A DNA stretch of 50,073 nucleotides from Prevotella sp. (GTDB lineage: Bacteria; Bacteroidota; Bacteroidia; Bacteroidales; Bacteroidaceae), in contig JAFZSI010000037.1 of NCBI GenBank assembly GCA_017619445.1, positions 1 through 50,073 of the forward strand, given 5' to 3'. The notes below the pieces were generated by a model. The model saw only the letters and a list, made by a program, of their open reading frames with translations. It did not search any database and was not told the DNA's origin. The position numbers were made by a program, and so were the translations under genes. Shown here in pieces: positions 6,885 to 15,861 of this stretch (within the stretch, counting starts at the first letter, position 1; each line of letters starts with the position of its first letter).

Positions 6885-9305
6885 ATGAAGTTATCGGAAC
6901 TGAAAACTGGGGAGAGCGGAATCATCGTCAAGGTGAAAGGCCACGGCGGTTTCCGCAAGCGCATCATTGAGATGGGCTTTATTAAGGGGCAACGGGTTGA
7001 CGTATTGCTCAACGCGCCGTTGCAGGACCCCGTGAAGTACAAGCTCATGGGCTACGAGGTGTCGCTGCGCCACGACGAGGCGGAGCAGATTGAGATTGTA
7101 GCCGACCTGGATGCTGATGTTGCCCAGCCGACAGAGGAAGTGATACAGAAGGCAACCGCCCCGTCTGCTGACCCCAAGCCGAAGACCGAAAAGACTGTGC
7201 GCGAGAATGCTCAGGAGGCTTTTCTGCGCGAGCGGCGCACCATCCACGTAGCCCTCATCGGCAATCCCAACTGCGGCAAGACCTCGCTGTTCAACTATGC
7301 CAGCGGTGCACATGCGCGTGTGGGCAACTATTCGGGCGTTACGGTGGATGCTACGGAAGCGCACGCCAAATTCGAGGGTTACGACTTCAACTTGACTGAC
7401 CTGCCGGGCACCTACTCGCTGTCGTGCTACAGCCCCGAGGAGCTCTATGTGCGTCAGCACCTCACCAACAACCGCCCCGATATTGTCATCAACGTGCTGG
7501 ACGCCAGCAATCTGGAGCGCAACCTCTATCTGACCACACAGTTGGTGGACATGAACCTGCGCATGGTGTGCGCGCTGAACATGTTTGACGAGTTTGAGAA
7601 ACGCGGCGACCATGTTGACTTGCCTACCCTTTCAACGCTTTTCGGTGTGCCCATGGTGCCCACGTCATTCAAGACGGGCATGGGCGTGAACGAGCTGTTC
7701 CGCGAGGTAATCAGCGTGTATGAGGACCAGAACAAGACCACCCGACACATTCATATCAACCACGGACACGAGATTGAGGACGGCATACGCCACATTCAGC
7801 ATTATCTGAAAGCTGACGAAAATGTGCGCCTGCGCTACTCCACCCGCTATCTCTCAATTAAACTCCTTGAGAACGACAAAGAAGCGGAGCGGTATGTGAG
7901 GAGCCTGGCCAACAGCGCGGAAATTATGAAGGCGCGCGACCATGCTGCCCGCCGTGTGCTTGAAGAAACGAAGGACGACTCGGAGACGGCCATCATGGAC
8001 GCGAAGTATGGATTCATTCACGGCGCGCTGGCCGAGGCGGAGTTCCATCATGGCAACAAGCAGGACACCTATCGCACTACCCACATCATTGACCGCGTGA
8101 TGTCGAACAAATACCTGGGGTTCCCCGTGTTCTTCCTGATTCTCTACATCATGTTCCAGACCACTTTCTCACTGGGCCAGTATCCCATGGACTGGATTGA
8201 GGCAGGAGTGGAGTGGCTGGGCAATTGGGTTGGAGCAGCGTTGCCCGACGGTCCGCTGCGCTCGATGCTGGTAGATGGCGTGATTGGCGGTGTGGGTTCG
8301 GTCATTGTATTCCTGCCGCAAATCCTGATTCTCTATTTCTTCATCTCCATCATGGAAGACTCGGGGTATATGGCCCGCGCCGCATTCATCATGGACAAGC
8401 TGATGCACAAGATGGGTCTTCACGGTAAGTCGTTCATCCCGCTCATCATGGGCTTCGGCTGCAACGTACCAGCCGTGATGGCCACACGCACCATCGAGAG
8501 CCGCCGCTCGCGATTGATTACGATGATGATACTGCCGTTCATGAGCTGTTCCGCGCGCCTACCTATTTATATTATGATAGCCGCCACGTTCTTTACCGTC
8601 AGCTATCAGTCGCTGGTAATGATTTCGCTTTATGTCATCGGCATACTGATGTCGGTAATTATGAGCAAGCTGTTCTCATCGTTTGTTATGCGAGGCGACG
8701 ACACACCCTTTGTGATGGAACTGCCGCCCTACCGAATGCCCACAGCCAAGGCCATCGGGCGCCACACGTGGGAGAAAGGAAAGGAATATTTGAAGAAAAT
8801 GGGAGGAATCATTCTTGTGGCGAGCATCATTGTGTGGGCATTGGGTTATTTCCCCCACAACGACGACCTGACTAAGCAACAACAACAGGAACAATCGTAC
8901 ATCGGACGCATGGGCAAGGCCATTGAGCCAGTGTTCCGCCCTCAGGGCTTCAACTGGAAACTGGATGTAAGTCTCATTGCCGGTGTTGGTGCCAAAGAAA
9001 TTGTGGCTTCGACGATGGGTGTGCTTTATAGTGGCGACGATTCTTTTGGTGGCGACGAAAACATCAGCGAGGACACCGTAAAATATAAGCGTCTGCGCCA
9101 GCAGATGCTCGCCGAGGGCATCACTCCCCTCATTGCCTACTGCTATCTCATTTTCATTCTCCTCTACTTCCCCTGCATCGCTACTATCGTAGCCATCAAG
9201 AACGAAACGGGAAAGTGGAAATGGGCACTCTTTGCTGCCCTTTATACCACCGCCCTTGCCTGGGTGGTCAGCGCTGCGGTCTATCAGGTGGGAATGTTGT
9301 TCTGA
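6885..9305 (+). CDS. feoB: Ferrous iron transporter FeoA-FeoB fusion
   Basis: The 806-residue product moves Fe(II) across the inner membrane. Residues 1-75 form a FeoA (SH3-like) domain (MKLSELKTGE to EQIEIV) fused through a charged linker to the FeoB G domain: G1 GNPNCGKTS (about 126-134), G3 DLPGTYSL, and NMFD in place of the usual NxxD G4. Two Gate/FeoC-like membrane blocks with the FeoB signatures SGYMARAAF and FGCNVPAVMATRT follow, ending in a hydrophobic C-terminus. FeoA-FeoB fusion is usual in Bacteroidetes. ATG 6885 is chosen because it sits 23 bp after the -7 element and starts the FeoA domain exactly. Regulation through the dyad at 6822-6844 is likely; a long hairpin at 9320-9375 ends the transcript. 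Confidence 0.96.
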   Translation: MKLSELKTGESGIIVKVKGHGGFRKRIIEMGFIKGQRVDVLLNAPLQDPVKYKLMGYEVSLRHDEAEQIEIVADLDADVAQPTEEVIQKATAPSADPKPKTEKTVRENAQEAFLRERRTIHVALIGNPNCGKTSLFNYASGAHARVGNYSGVTVDATEAHAKFEGYDFNLTDLPGTYSLSCYSPEELYVRQHLTNNRPDIVINVLDASNLERNLYLTTQLVDMNLRMVCALNMFDEFEKRGDHVDLPTLSTLFGVPMVPTSFKTGMGVNELFREVISVYEDQNKTTRHIHINHGHEIEDGIRHIQHYLKADENVRLRYSTRYLSIKLLENDKEAERYVRSLANSAEIMKARDHAARRVLEETKDDSETAIMDAKYGFIHGALAEAEFHHGNKQDTYRTTHIIDRVMSNKYLGFPVFFLILYIMFQTTFSLGQYPMDWIEAGVEWLGNWVGAALPDGPLRSMLVDGVIGGVGSVIVFLPQILILYFFISIMEDSGYMARAAFIMDKLMHKMGLHGKSFIPLIMGFGCNVPAVMATRTIESRRSRLITMMILPFMSCSARLPIYIMIAATFFTVSYQSLVMISLYVIGILMSVIMSKLFSSFVMRGDDTPFVMELPPYRMPTAKAIGRHTWEKGKEYLKKMGGIILVASIIVWALGYFPHNDDLTKQQQQEQSYIGRMGKAIEPVFRPQGFNWKLDVSLIAGVGAKEIVASTMGVLYSGDDSFGGDENISEDTVKYKRLRQQMLAEGITPLIAYCYLIFILLYFPCIATIVAIKNETGKWKWALFAALYTTALAWVVSAAVYQVGMLF

Positions 9306-9319
9306 GCTACATGTGATGT

Positions 9320-9375
9320 ACAATAACAGTCAAGGATGCAACCTCTGCGGAGATTGCATCCTTGACTGTTATTGT
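9320..9375. terminator. Bidirectional hairpin between feoB and ald
   Basis: Two perfectly complementary 22-bp arms (9320-9341 and 9354-9375) enclose a 12-nt loop. The arms begin ACAATAACAG and end GGATGCAA at the loop. The site lies between convergent stop codons, so it may terminate both transcripts, although neither side has a strong T run. The stem is unusually long for a terminator. Confidence 0.75.
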
Positions 9376-9388
9376 GAGAAAATATATC

Positions 9389-10495
9389 TTAAAGCTCTAT
9401 GGGCTCGTAGGGCAGTCCGAACACGTCGGCAACGGCCTTGAAGGTGACTTTCCCTTCCACGATGTTCAGGCCTTTGAAGAGTGCGGGGTCGTCCTTGCAT
9501 GCCTTCTTCCAGCCTTTGTCGGCCAGCGCGAGCGCATAGCGGAGTGTCGCGTTGGTCAGAGCGATGGTAGAAGTGTTGGGCACTGCGCCTGGGATGTTTG
9601 CCACAGCGTAGTGGACGATGCCATCCACCTCATAGACAGGCTCGCTGTGGGTTGTGGGCCGTGAGGTCTCAAAGCATCCGCCCTGGTCGATGGCTACATC
9701 GACAAGCACGGTGCCTGGCTGCATGAGTTTGAGCATGTCGCGCGTGATGAGATGGGGAGCCTTGTCGCCCGGAATAAGCACAGAGCCCACGACAATATCA
9801 ACGTCGGGTAGTTCCTGCTCAATGTTGAAGCGGCTGGAGTAGAGCGTGTGGACGTTGGCGGGCATCTCGTTGGCAAGCATCTTGAGCAGCGGCAGCGAGA
9901 TGTCGGTAATAACCACCTCGGCTCCCATGCCTGCAGCCACGCGTGCAGCAGCCTGTCCCACGGTTCCTGCACCCAAGACCAGCACCTTGGCGGGTTTCAC
10001 GCCAGGAACACCACAGATGAGCTTGCCCTTGCCACCCTTGGTCTTCTGCAGATAGTAGGCTCCGTTGATGGTGGCCATGCGTCCTGCCACCTCACTCATG
10101 GGAATAAGCAGGGGCAATGCGCCGTTGGCGAGCTGCACGGTCTCGTAGGCCAGACAGACGCCACCGCTTTTTATCATGGCGTCAGTGAGCGGACGGTCGC
10201 AGGCAAAATGGAAATAAGTGAACACCAACTGTCCTTGCTTCACCAATGGATATTCGGGCTCGATGGGCTCTTTCACCTTGATAATCATGTCGGCCACGGC
10301 ATAGGTTTCTTCGATGGTAGGCAGGATCTTCGCACCTACTTTTGCATAGGATTCATCGGTGAAACCGCTGTTTTCGCCTGCGGTGTGCTGCACAAAGACC
10401 TCGTGTCCGTGGCGGATAAGTTCGGCAACGCCAGCCGGAGTCATACCCACGCGGCTCTCGTTGTTTTTGATTTCTTTTGGAATACCAATTTTCAT
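9389..10495 (-). CDS. ald: Alanine dehydrogenase
   Basis: Ald interconverts L-alanine and pyruvate plus ammonia with NAD. The 368-aa length is standard. Visible signatures: MKIGIPKEIKNNESRVGMTP at the N-terminus, KVKEP (substrate Lys), FTYFHFA (active-site His), the NAD-binding GAGTVGQAAARVA at about residues 173-185, and ANIPGAVPNTST near the C-terminus. It is monocistronic, converges on feoB, and shares the hairpin at 9320-9375 with it. I could not find a TAnnTTTG element in the 175 bp upstream. Confidence 0.96.
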   Translation of the reverse strand: MKIGIPKEIKNNESRVGMTPAGVAELIRHGHEVFVQHTAGENSGFTDESYAKVGAKILPTIEETYAVADMIIKVKEPIEPEYPLVKQGQLVFTYFHFACDRPLTDAMIKSGGVCLAYETVQLANGALPLLIPMSEVAGRMATINGAYYLQKTKGGKGKLICGVPGVKPAKVLVLGAGTVGQAAARVAAGMGAEVVITDISLPLLKMLANEMPANVHTLYSSRFNIEQELPDVDIVVGSVLIPGDKAPHLITRDMLKLMQPGTVLVDVAIDQGGCFETSRPTTHSEPVYEVDGIVHYAVANIPGAVPNTSTIALTNATLRYALALADKGWKKACKDDPALFKGLNIVEGKVTFKAVADVFGLPYEPIEL

Positions 10496-10670
10496 AGTGT
10501 ACTACTGATTTTATGGTTAAACAATGAAATGAAAATGCGGCCAAATGAGCGTGTTGCGCTATTCGACCGCTAAGTTAAGAAAAAAACTGCTTCGTTGTTC
10601 TCCAAAAGCGAGTTTTTTTCCAGAAAAAATGCAAAGTGTGGTAGGATATAACGTTTTGATGATAGGAAAA

Positions 10671-11369
10671 CTACTCGTAGTCATCGATAACGGCGTTCAT
10701 GAAGTCCATCATGGGCTTGCCCACTTTGAAAATTTCCACCATTTCATCGAACCATTGCTCACCCTGAAAGAATGTTTCGGGCACCTGTTTCCAACAGCAA
10801 TAGTTTTTCATCCGCAGATAATCAATGTATTCATAGTCGCGCGGGAATCCAGCCGGTGCGGTCTTAAGATATTCCAGTCCAAAGCCGCGGGCGCCACCCC
10901 ACTCTCCTTGACAAGGTTTACCGAAGTACTTCAAGAATTTGTCGGTTTCAACGCACTTTCTCCACTCATCGATGTTTGCCATAATCTCGTTTCTACATGC
11001 CGTGAGAATGTTTGTTGGCAGCCAGTAGTTGCCACAGGCCAGCAGACAGTTGCCGGGCTCTAAATGAATATAGTAACCTCCGTGGAGCGCCTTTTTACCA
11101 TGAGCGGCAATATAGGCCCCGAGATGGTTTTTGTATGGCGACTTGTCTGACGAGAAGCGTGTATCTCGATAGAAACGGTAGGTGGCGTCCTTCACCGTGA
11201 TGTGTGCTACGGAGGGGTCGAACTCTGCAATGCGCAGAATGGCCTTTGCTATGTCTTCCTCGAAGTTAGCACGCACGGCCAGATATTCGTCCTTATGTTC
11301 CATAAACCAGGGGCGATTGTTATTGGCACTGATGTCGCGGAGGAACTGAAGTGTTCTTTGAGTATTCAT
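10671..11369 (-). CDS. DUF2461 family protein
   Basis: The 232-aa protein matches DUF2461 (TIGR02453): an N-terminal LQFLRDISANNNRPWFMEHK, the central TYRFYRDTRFSSDKSPYKNH and GGYYIHLEPGNCLLACGNY. The family is widespread and cytoplasmic, with no agreed function. It begins 6 bp after the nth stop codon, so nth and this gene form an operon; the pairing hints at, but does not prove, a role connected with DNA. No unusual residues stand out. Confidence 0.88.
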   Translation of the reverse strand: MNTQRTLQFLRDISANNNRPWFMEHKDEYLAVRANFEEDIAKAILRIAEFDPSVAHITVKDATYRFYRDTRFSSDKSPYKNHLGAYIAAHGKKALHGGYYIHLEPGNCLLACGNYWLPTNILTACRNEIMANIDEWRKCVETDKFLKYFGKPCQGEWGGARGFGLEYLKTAPAGFPRDYEYIDYLRMKNYCCWKQVPETFFQGEQWFDEMVEIFKVGKPMMDFMNAVIDDYE

Positions 11370-11375
11370 ATTCTA

Positions 11376-12008
11376 TTAAATGAGTTTAGGACAAATGGCG
11401 TTGAATTCGCACTTTTCACAATGTGGCTTGCGCGAGGTGCACACATAGCGGCCATGCAGCAACAGCCAATGATGGGCTTTGGGAATAAGGTCTATAGGAA
11501 TGTTGCGGGTGAGTTCCATTTCCACTTTGTAAGGCGTGGTGTCGCGTTTGCTCACAAGTCCTAAACGATGGCTCACGCGGAACACATGGGTATCAACGGC
11601 CATGGTTGATTTGCCAAAGGCAACGGCCTGGATAACATTGGCCGTTTTGCGTCCAACGCCAGGAAGACTGATGAGTGCATCGGGATTGTCTGGCACTTCA
11701 CCGTTGAAGTCGCTCACAAGTTTACGAGCCATCTCCACAAGATGTTTGGCCTTCGAGTTGGGATAAGAAACGCTTTTGATATATTCAAAAATCTCGGTTT
11801 CATCGGCTTTTGCCATTGTATTGGCATCAGGAAACTGACGGAACAGCTCGGGGGTCACCTGATTGATGCGCTTGTCGGTGCATTGGGCGCTAAGCATAAC
11901 GGCAACCAGCAACTGGAAAACGCTGCCAAACTCCAGCTCTGTGTTTACTTCCGGCATCTGGTTGCGGAAATAGTCCAGCACATGCTCGTATCGTTGTTTG
12001 CGATTCAT
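11376..12008 (-). CDS. nth: Endonuclease III
   Basis: Nth is a DNA N-glycosylase and AP lyase acting on oxidised pyrimidines. The 210-aa length fits. The helix-hairpin-helix motif LPGVGRKTANVI carries the catalytic Lys, VDTHVFRV carries the catalytic Asp, and the C-terminal CTSRKPHCEKCEFNAIC holds the four Cys (spacing 6-2-5) of the 4Fe-4S cluster. The upstream start context at 12008 gives the usual N-terminus. It leads a two-gene operon with the DUF2461 gene. Confidence 0.97.
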   Translation of the reverse strand: MNRKQRYEHVLDYFRNQMPEVNTELEFGSVFQLLVAVMLSAQCTDKRINQVTPELFRQFPDANTMAKADETEIFEYIKSVSYPNSKAKHLVEMARKLVSDFNGEVPDNPDALISLPGVGRKTANVIQAVAFGKSTMAVDTHVFRVSHRLGLVSKRDTTPYKVEMELTRNIPIDLIPKAHHWLLLHGRYVCTSRKPHCEKCEFNAICPKLI

Positions 12009-12061
12009 GGAATGATGGATTTTAGGGTAATTTATGAAAAGAACTGTATGATTTTGACAAT

Positions 12062-12109
12062 AAAAAAGGGAAGGTGTTGCGAAACAGTATTCGTCACACC
12101 CTCCTTTTC
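12062..12109 (-). terminator. Terminator of the Skp-like gene
   Basis: On the minus strand an AAAAGGAGGGTGT arm pairs with ACACCTTCCCTTTT around an internal stem (one mismatch in the outer stem), followed by a run of T. It lies 17 bp after the stop codon of the 12126-12782 gene and before nth. Confidence 0.8.
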
Positions 12110-12125
12110 TTATTATGTCGAACTA

Positions 12126-12782
12126 TTATTTCTTTGTCTCTTTAGCCTCGTCTATTTTCTCTACGGGAGCTTCTTCTTTCTTTTCAGCCTTCTTGGTGTC
12201 ATTTTTCTTATACGACTTGTTGAGTCCGGCAATCACCTCGTTGGTAATGTCGTAGCCCTTGTCGGCATAAAGAATGTTGTCGCCAGCCTTGCTCAGAATG
12301 AGCGCATATTTCTTATCCTTATTATATATGGCCAGGAAGTGCTGAATACTGTCGCGGAGGGCATTGTTGAATTTCTCGGTCTCAGCCTGGAACTCGTTGC
12401 TCAGACGGGTTTGCAATGCCTGAAGGTCAGCCTGCTGTTTCTGAAGGTTGTTGCTGATGGCCTCTGCCTGCTCACGGGTGTAAGCATTCTGCTGAATCTT
12501 CTGCTGGAAATTAGCGGCTGCGGCCTGCAGGTTGTTGCCTTTCTGGTTGATGGTGTTCTGAATGTTGTTGCCCTTTTTCTGAAGAATGAGCGAATACTCC
12601 TTGCAGAACTCATACTGCGACATGATGGAGTCAACCTCAACGTAGGCAATCTTCAGTTCAGCGTTCTCGTTCTCGGTGGTCTGCGACTTCTCGTCAACCT
12701 TGGGTGCAGCATTGTTGCACGATGCAAAGGTTAGCGTAGCAGCGGCTGCAATGGCCAATGTGCCAAAAATGTTCTTTTTCAT
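12126..12782 (-). CDS. OmpH/Skp-like coiled-coil lipoprotein
   Basis: The 218-aa protein has a signal peptide ending in a lipobox-like TFASC (Cys21), then a charged linker, the segment KIAYVEVDSIMSQYEF typical of the OmpH/Skp fold start, a long Gln/Asn-rich coiled coil (about 75-145), and the Skp-like C-terminal DKKYALILSKAGDNILYADK. A Lys/Glu-rich tail follows. Skp-type chaperones hold unfolded outer-membrane proteins in the periplasm; a lipid anchor would be a variation common in Bacteroidetes. It lies 35 bp downstream of the 64-aa membrane protein gene and probably shares its promoter. Confidence 0.83.
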   Translation of the reverse strand: MKKNIFGTLAIAAAATLTFASCNNAAPKVDEKSQTTENENAELKIAYVEVDSIMSQYEFCKEYSLILQKKGNNIQNTINQKGNNLQAAAANFQQKIQQNAYTREQAEAISNNLQKQQADLQALQTRLSNEFQAETEKFNNALRDSIQHFLAIYNKDKKYALILSKAGDNILYADKGYDITNEVIAGLNKSYKKNDTKKAEKKEEAPVEKIDEAKETKK

Positions 12783-12817
12783 TTTCTGTTAGTTATTTGT
12801 TGTTTTAATTATGTTGC

Positions 12818-13012
12818 TCAGAAAGCCTTGCCCTTTTTGCGCGCTTCACGGTCCTGGTCAACTACACAGTGAATGCCGCGATCTTTCATGGCTTTGCTGT
12901 CGTGAATATGCTGGGAAGTGAATTCTCCATTCTTCCTGAAAAGCAACTTAACAAGCAATAAAGCCATGCAGATAGCAATTATTAACACGCTTAATAGCAA
13001 GGTTTCAATCAT
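12818..13012 (-). CDS. Small single-pass membrane protein
   Basis: The 64-aa product from ATG 13012 has one N-terminal transmembrane helix (LLLSVLIIAICMALLLVKLL) and a charged, conserved-looking tail (HDSKAMKDRGIHCVVDQDRE). A longer frame back to 13150 runs through the promoter and is not used. Similar short proteins occur across Bacteroidetes, but I know no function. The excellent promoter at 13033-13063 and its place ahead of the Skp-like gene support it as a real gene. Confidence 0.8.
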   Translation of the reverse strand: MIETLLLSVLIIAICMALLLVKLLFRKNGEFTSQHIHDSKAMKDRGIHCVVDQDREARKKGKAF

Positions 13013-13032
13013 TTTTTCGTACTTTTGCGGTG

Positions 13033-13063
13033 CAAAGATACTGCAATTCAAGTAGAAAACAAA
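13033..13063 (-). promoter_or_regulatory. Promoter of the small membrane protein and Skp-like gene
   Basis: On the minus strand TTTG (13060-13063), 19 bp, TATCTTTG (13033-13040): a full consensus match ending 20 bp before the start codon. Confidence 0.8.
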
Positions 13064-13125
13064 ATAAAAAGCGCGCTTTTTACTTTTTATTAGCTTGATA
13101 ATGCAATATAACTGTGGTGAATTAA

Positions 13126-13137
13126 TGATAATTATCA
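13126..13137. promoter_or_regulatory. 12-bp palindrome upstream of pepD
   Basis: TGATAATTATCA is a perfect palindrome 36 bp before the pepD start, in a gap shared by divergent genes. No TAnnTTTG element is visible for pepD. It may be an operator or chance in an AT-rich stretch. Confidence 0.3.
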
Positions 13138-13173
13138 CATAGAAACACACTATAATAGTAAAAACAAAAAATT

Positions 13174-14622
13174 ATGACAGCATTGAAACCCGCTCGTGTG
13201 TTCGAGCAATTTGCGAAAATCAACGAGATTCCCCGCCCCTCAAAGCGCGAGGAAAAGATGATTGAGTACTTAAAGCAGTTTGGCGAAAGCCGCAACCTGG
13301 AAACCGTGGTCGATGAAACGGGTAATGTAATCATCAGAAAACCTGCTACGAAAGGCCATGAAAACCGCAAAACCGTTATTTTGCAAAGTCACATGGATAT
13401 GGTGTGCGAAAAACTGGTAGATGTGGAGATTGACTTCGACAAAGACCCCATCCAGACTTATGTCGACGGTGAATGGCTGAAGGCAAAGGGTACCACTCTT
13501 GGTGCTGACGACGGCATCGGGTGTGCCATTGAACTGGCTATTCTCGACAGCGATGATATTGAACATGGCCCACTGGAGTGTGTGTTCACACGTGATGAAG
13601 AAACTGGCCTGACGGGTGCCGAAGGCATGAAGGCTGGTTTCATGACGGGTGACATGCTCATCAATCTTGACTCAGAGGACGAAGGACAGATTTTTGTGTC
13701 GTGTGCAGGTGGAAGAAACACTACTGCTACATTTACTTTCCAGAAAGAAGAAGCACCAAAAGGATGGTTCTTCCTTCGTGCTTCTCTGAAAGGACTTGTT
13801 GGCGGTCACTCGGGAGATGACATCAACAAGAAACGCGCCAACTCTTTGAAGATTCTTTCTCGTTTCCTCTATAAAGTGCAGGAGAAATACGGATTGCGTC
13901 TGGCCAGTTTCAATGCAGGAAAGCTTCATAACGCCATTCCTCGCGACGGAGTCATTGTCTTTGGTGTCCCCGAGGCAGACAAGGAGAATGTACGTGCCGC
14001 ATGGAACGTTTTTGTAAGTGAGGTGGAAGAAGAATACCACGTAACTGAGCACACCATGCAATTCAACATGGAGAGTACTGATGCTGAGCCTGTGCTGCCT
14101 CTTGAAGTGAGCACTCGACTTGTACAGGCCATGCAGGCTGTTGACAACGGAGTGTTCGCCATGTGTCAGGAAGAAGAACTTGCTTGGCTTGTGGAAACCT
14201 CAAACAACGTGGCCAGTATTGTAACTACTGACACCCAGGCTAAAGTGCTCATGTCACAAAGAAGCAACGTCATGAGTGCGCTCGACAATCAGGCTGCCAC
14301 GGTAAAGGCAGTCTTCCAACTGGCTGGTGCCGACGTGGTACAGGGTGACGGCTACCCTGCCTGGAAGATGAAAACCGACAGTCTGTTGACAGCCATCACC
14401 GTTGAAACCTACAAAAAACTATTTGGCAAAGACCCCAAAGTGCTTGGCATTCATGCTGGATTGGAATGCGGACTATTCTCTGAGAAGTACCCCAATCTTG
14501 ATATGGTTTCATTTGGTCCTACTCTGCGTGGCGTACACTCACCCGATGAAAGACTCCTGATTCCCACCGTTCAGATGGTATGGGACCACCTGCTGGAGAT
14601 TCTCAAGAACATTCCAGCGTAA
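13174..14622 (+). CDS. pepD: Aminoacyl-histidine dipeptidase (Xaa-His dipeptidase)
   Basis: PepD is a cytoplasmic M20-family zinc dipeptidase cleaving Xaa-His (carnosine-like) and other dipeptides. The 482-aa length fits. Metal and catalytic motifs are visible in order: LQSHMDMVCEK (metal His and Asp), GADDGIGCA (bridging Asp), TRDEETGLTGAEG (catalytic Glu pair) and NLDSEDEG; GGHSGDDINKKRAN lies in the lid domain, and GIHAGLECG near the C-terminus carries the last ligand region. The start at 13174 follows an A-rich stretch, usual here. A small lipoprotein gene follows after 35 bp on the same strand. Confidence 0.95.
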   Translation: MTALKPARVFEQFAKINEIPRPSKREEKMIEYLKQFGESRNLETVVDETGNVIIRKPATKGHENRKTVILQSHMDMVCEKLVDVEIDFDKDPIQTYVDGEWLKAKGTTLGADDGIGCAIELAILDSDDIEHGPLECVFTRDEETGLTGAEGMKAGFMTGDMLINLDSEDEGQIFVSCAGGRNTTATFTFQKEEAPKGWFFLRASLKGLVGGHSGDDINKKRANSLKILSRFLYKVQEKYGLRLASFNAGKLHNAIPRDGVIVFGVPEADKENVRAAWNVFVSEVEEEYHVTEHTMQFNMESTDAEPVLPLEVSTRLVQAMQAVDNGVFAMCQEEELAWLVETSNNVASIVTTDTQAKVLMSQRSNVMSALDNQAATVKAVFQLAGADVVQGDGYPAWKMKTDSLLTAITVETYKKLFGKDPKVLGIHAGLECGLFSEKYPNLDMVSFGPTLRGVHSPDERLLIPTVQMVWDHLLEILKNIPA

Positions 14623-14657
14623 CAAAAACACACTAACACAAGTTCAAGACAATCATT

Positions 14658-15020
14658 ATGAAAAGAATGCTTATATGCCTGTTCGTAGTTCTTACGGCAG
14701 TCAGTTGCCAGCAGTGGAAGGCTGAGCGTCTGGTGAGTAGCTTCCTAAAAGAAAACCTTAAGGAAGAATATGATTTCTCGAAGAAATACAACGACTTAGA
14801 CTCTACGTTCAACATTACGGATAGTGTTGTGAACGTCATGAGGAAAATGGCTGGTAAAAACGAGAAATTCAAAAATCCTATTCAATATGAAGAAGGCCCA
14901 ACCACTCGTCCGCTGATGATAGAACGCGTCAAAATGAAGGAAAACGACACGACTACGTTCACCATGACGTTCTATCTTGACAAGGAACTCAAACGAGTTG
15001 TAGCATTCAAGGAGAACTAA
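14658..15020 (+). CDS. Small hypothetical lipoprotein
   Basis: The 120-aa protein has a signal peptide with lipobox (TAVSC, Cys17), then a mixed charged domain with no motif I recognise (LKEEYDFSKKYNDLDSTFN, ERVKMKENDTTTFTMTFYLD). It would be anchored in the envelope. It lies 35 bp after pepD and is followed by a strong hairpin at 15047-15077, so it is probably the second gene of a pepD transcript. Function unknown. Confidence 0.75.
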   Translation: MKRMLICLFVVLTAVSCQQWKAERLVSSFLKENLKEEYDFSKKYNDLDSTFNITDSVVNVMRKMAGKNEKFKNPIQYEEGPTTRPLMIERVKMKENDTTTFTMTFYLDKELKRVVAFKEN

Positions 15021-15046
15021 TGATTCGTTACGTGTGTTCGCAAAGA

Positions 15047-15077
15047 GCCCCGGCTTATGTTAATCGTAAGCCGGGGC
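15047..15077. terminator. Terminator between the lipoprotein and ECF sigma genes
   Basis: GCCCCGGCTTA pairs perfectly with TAAGCCGGGGC (11-bp stem, 9-nt loop), followed on the plus strand by ATCGTTTT. It serves the upstream plus-strand gene and may also act on the converging ECF sigma transcript. Confidence 0.85.
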
Positions 15078-15142
15078 ATCGTTTTAAAATGATACACTTA
15101 AAATCCTTTAGCGAATCTGGAAAAACCAAAGGCATAAGTGCA

Positions 15143-15658
15143 TCATGCCAACATGCGTTCCATATAGTGTCTTACTTCTTTGCGTGCCGCTCCGAGGCGG
15201 TTTTCCACGTTCTTGTAATTCAAATTCAGTCGCTCAGAAATCTCGCTTACCTGCAAGCCTTCATGAATGTTCATGCGGTAAACCACTTGCTGTTTGTTGC
15301 TCAGACGGGCAATGCCACGCTCCAGAATCTCGTTGATTTCAACAGCCGAATAGACCGACTGCACGTCAAGGTCGTCGCTTGTGCCGTTGTGCACGAGGAA
15401 ATGCTCGTACTCCTCCACCGAATGGCGATGGCGCCAGTAGTCGTAAATCAGGTTGCGCGTGACGGTGTAAACCAGACTGGGCATGGTGATGGGCGTTATC
15501 ATTTTGTCGGACGAAAGCAAACGCAAGAACACGTCCTGCACGATATCCTCCGCCACGCTGGCGTAAAGGATACGCTTCGAAACGAATGCTTTCAGCTCGT
15601 TGTAATGTTCAGAGTAGTATTCGGCAATTATACCGGATTTAGTTTTTGGTTTTTCCAT
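15143..15658 (-). CDS. ECF-type RNA polymerase sigma factor
   Basis: From ATG 15658 the protein has 171 residues. Region 2 (SVAEDIVQDVFLRLL, then YTVTRNLIYDYWRHR) and region 4 (LSNKQQVVYRMNIHEGLQVS, then EISERLNLNYKNVENRLGAA) are clear, giving a sigma-70 family ECF factor of the Bacteroidetes type. An earlier ATG at 15712 lies upstream of the -7 element at 15690-15697, so 15658 is the likely start. No FecR-like anti-sigma gene or SusC/D pair is adjacent, so its signal and target cannot be read from context. It is divergent from htpG. Confidence 0.92.
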   Translation of the reverse strand: MEKPKTKSGIIAEYYSEHYNELKAFVSKRILYASVAEDIVQDVFLRLLSSDKMITPITMPSLVYTVTRNLIYDYWRHRHSVEEYEHFLVHNGTSDDLDVQSVYSAVEINEILERGIARLSNKQQVVYRMNIHEGLQVSEISERLNLNYKNVENRLGAARKEVRHYMERMLA

Positions 15659-15689
15659 GTTAGAATAGATGGCCGTGTGAAATTGTCTG

Positions 15690-15697
15690 CAAATATA
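15690..15697 (-). promoter_or_regulatory. -7 element for the ECF sigma gene
   Basis: TATATTTG on the minus strand fits TAnnTTTG and sits 31 bp before ATG 15658. The nearest TTTG upstream is 23 bp away, longer than usual. Confidence 0.55.
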
Positions 15698-15861
15698 ACA
15701 TTTTTTTTCCATCTACGTAGCAAAAAACATTGAATTTTGTTTAAATGAAACAATTTAATAAGTTTTTGGCATGATTGGTACATTTTCGGGAAAAACGGAT
15801 TGTTTTTATTTCGCCCGATGAAACCGCTAATAACATGAATTAGTACACTTATACCATGATT

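Noticed and set aside
15763-15782. Second sigma-54-like site (TTTGGCATGATTGGTAC)
   Set aside because: The -24 GG is present, but at the -12 position the GC is replaced by AC, so it fails the invariant part of the consensus.
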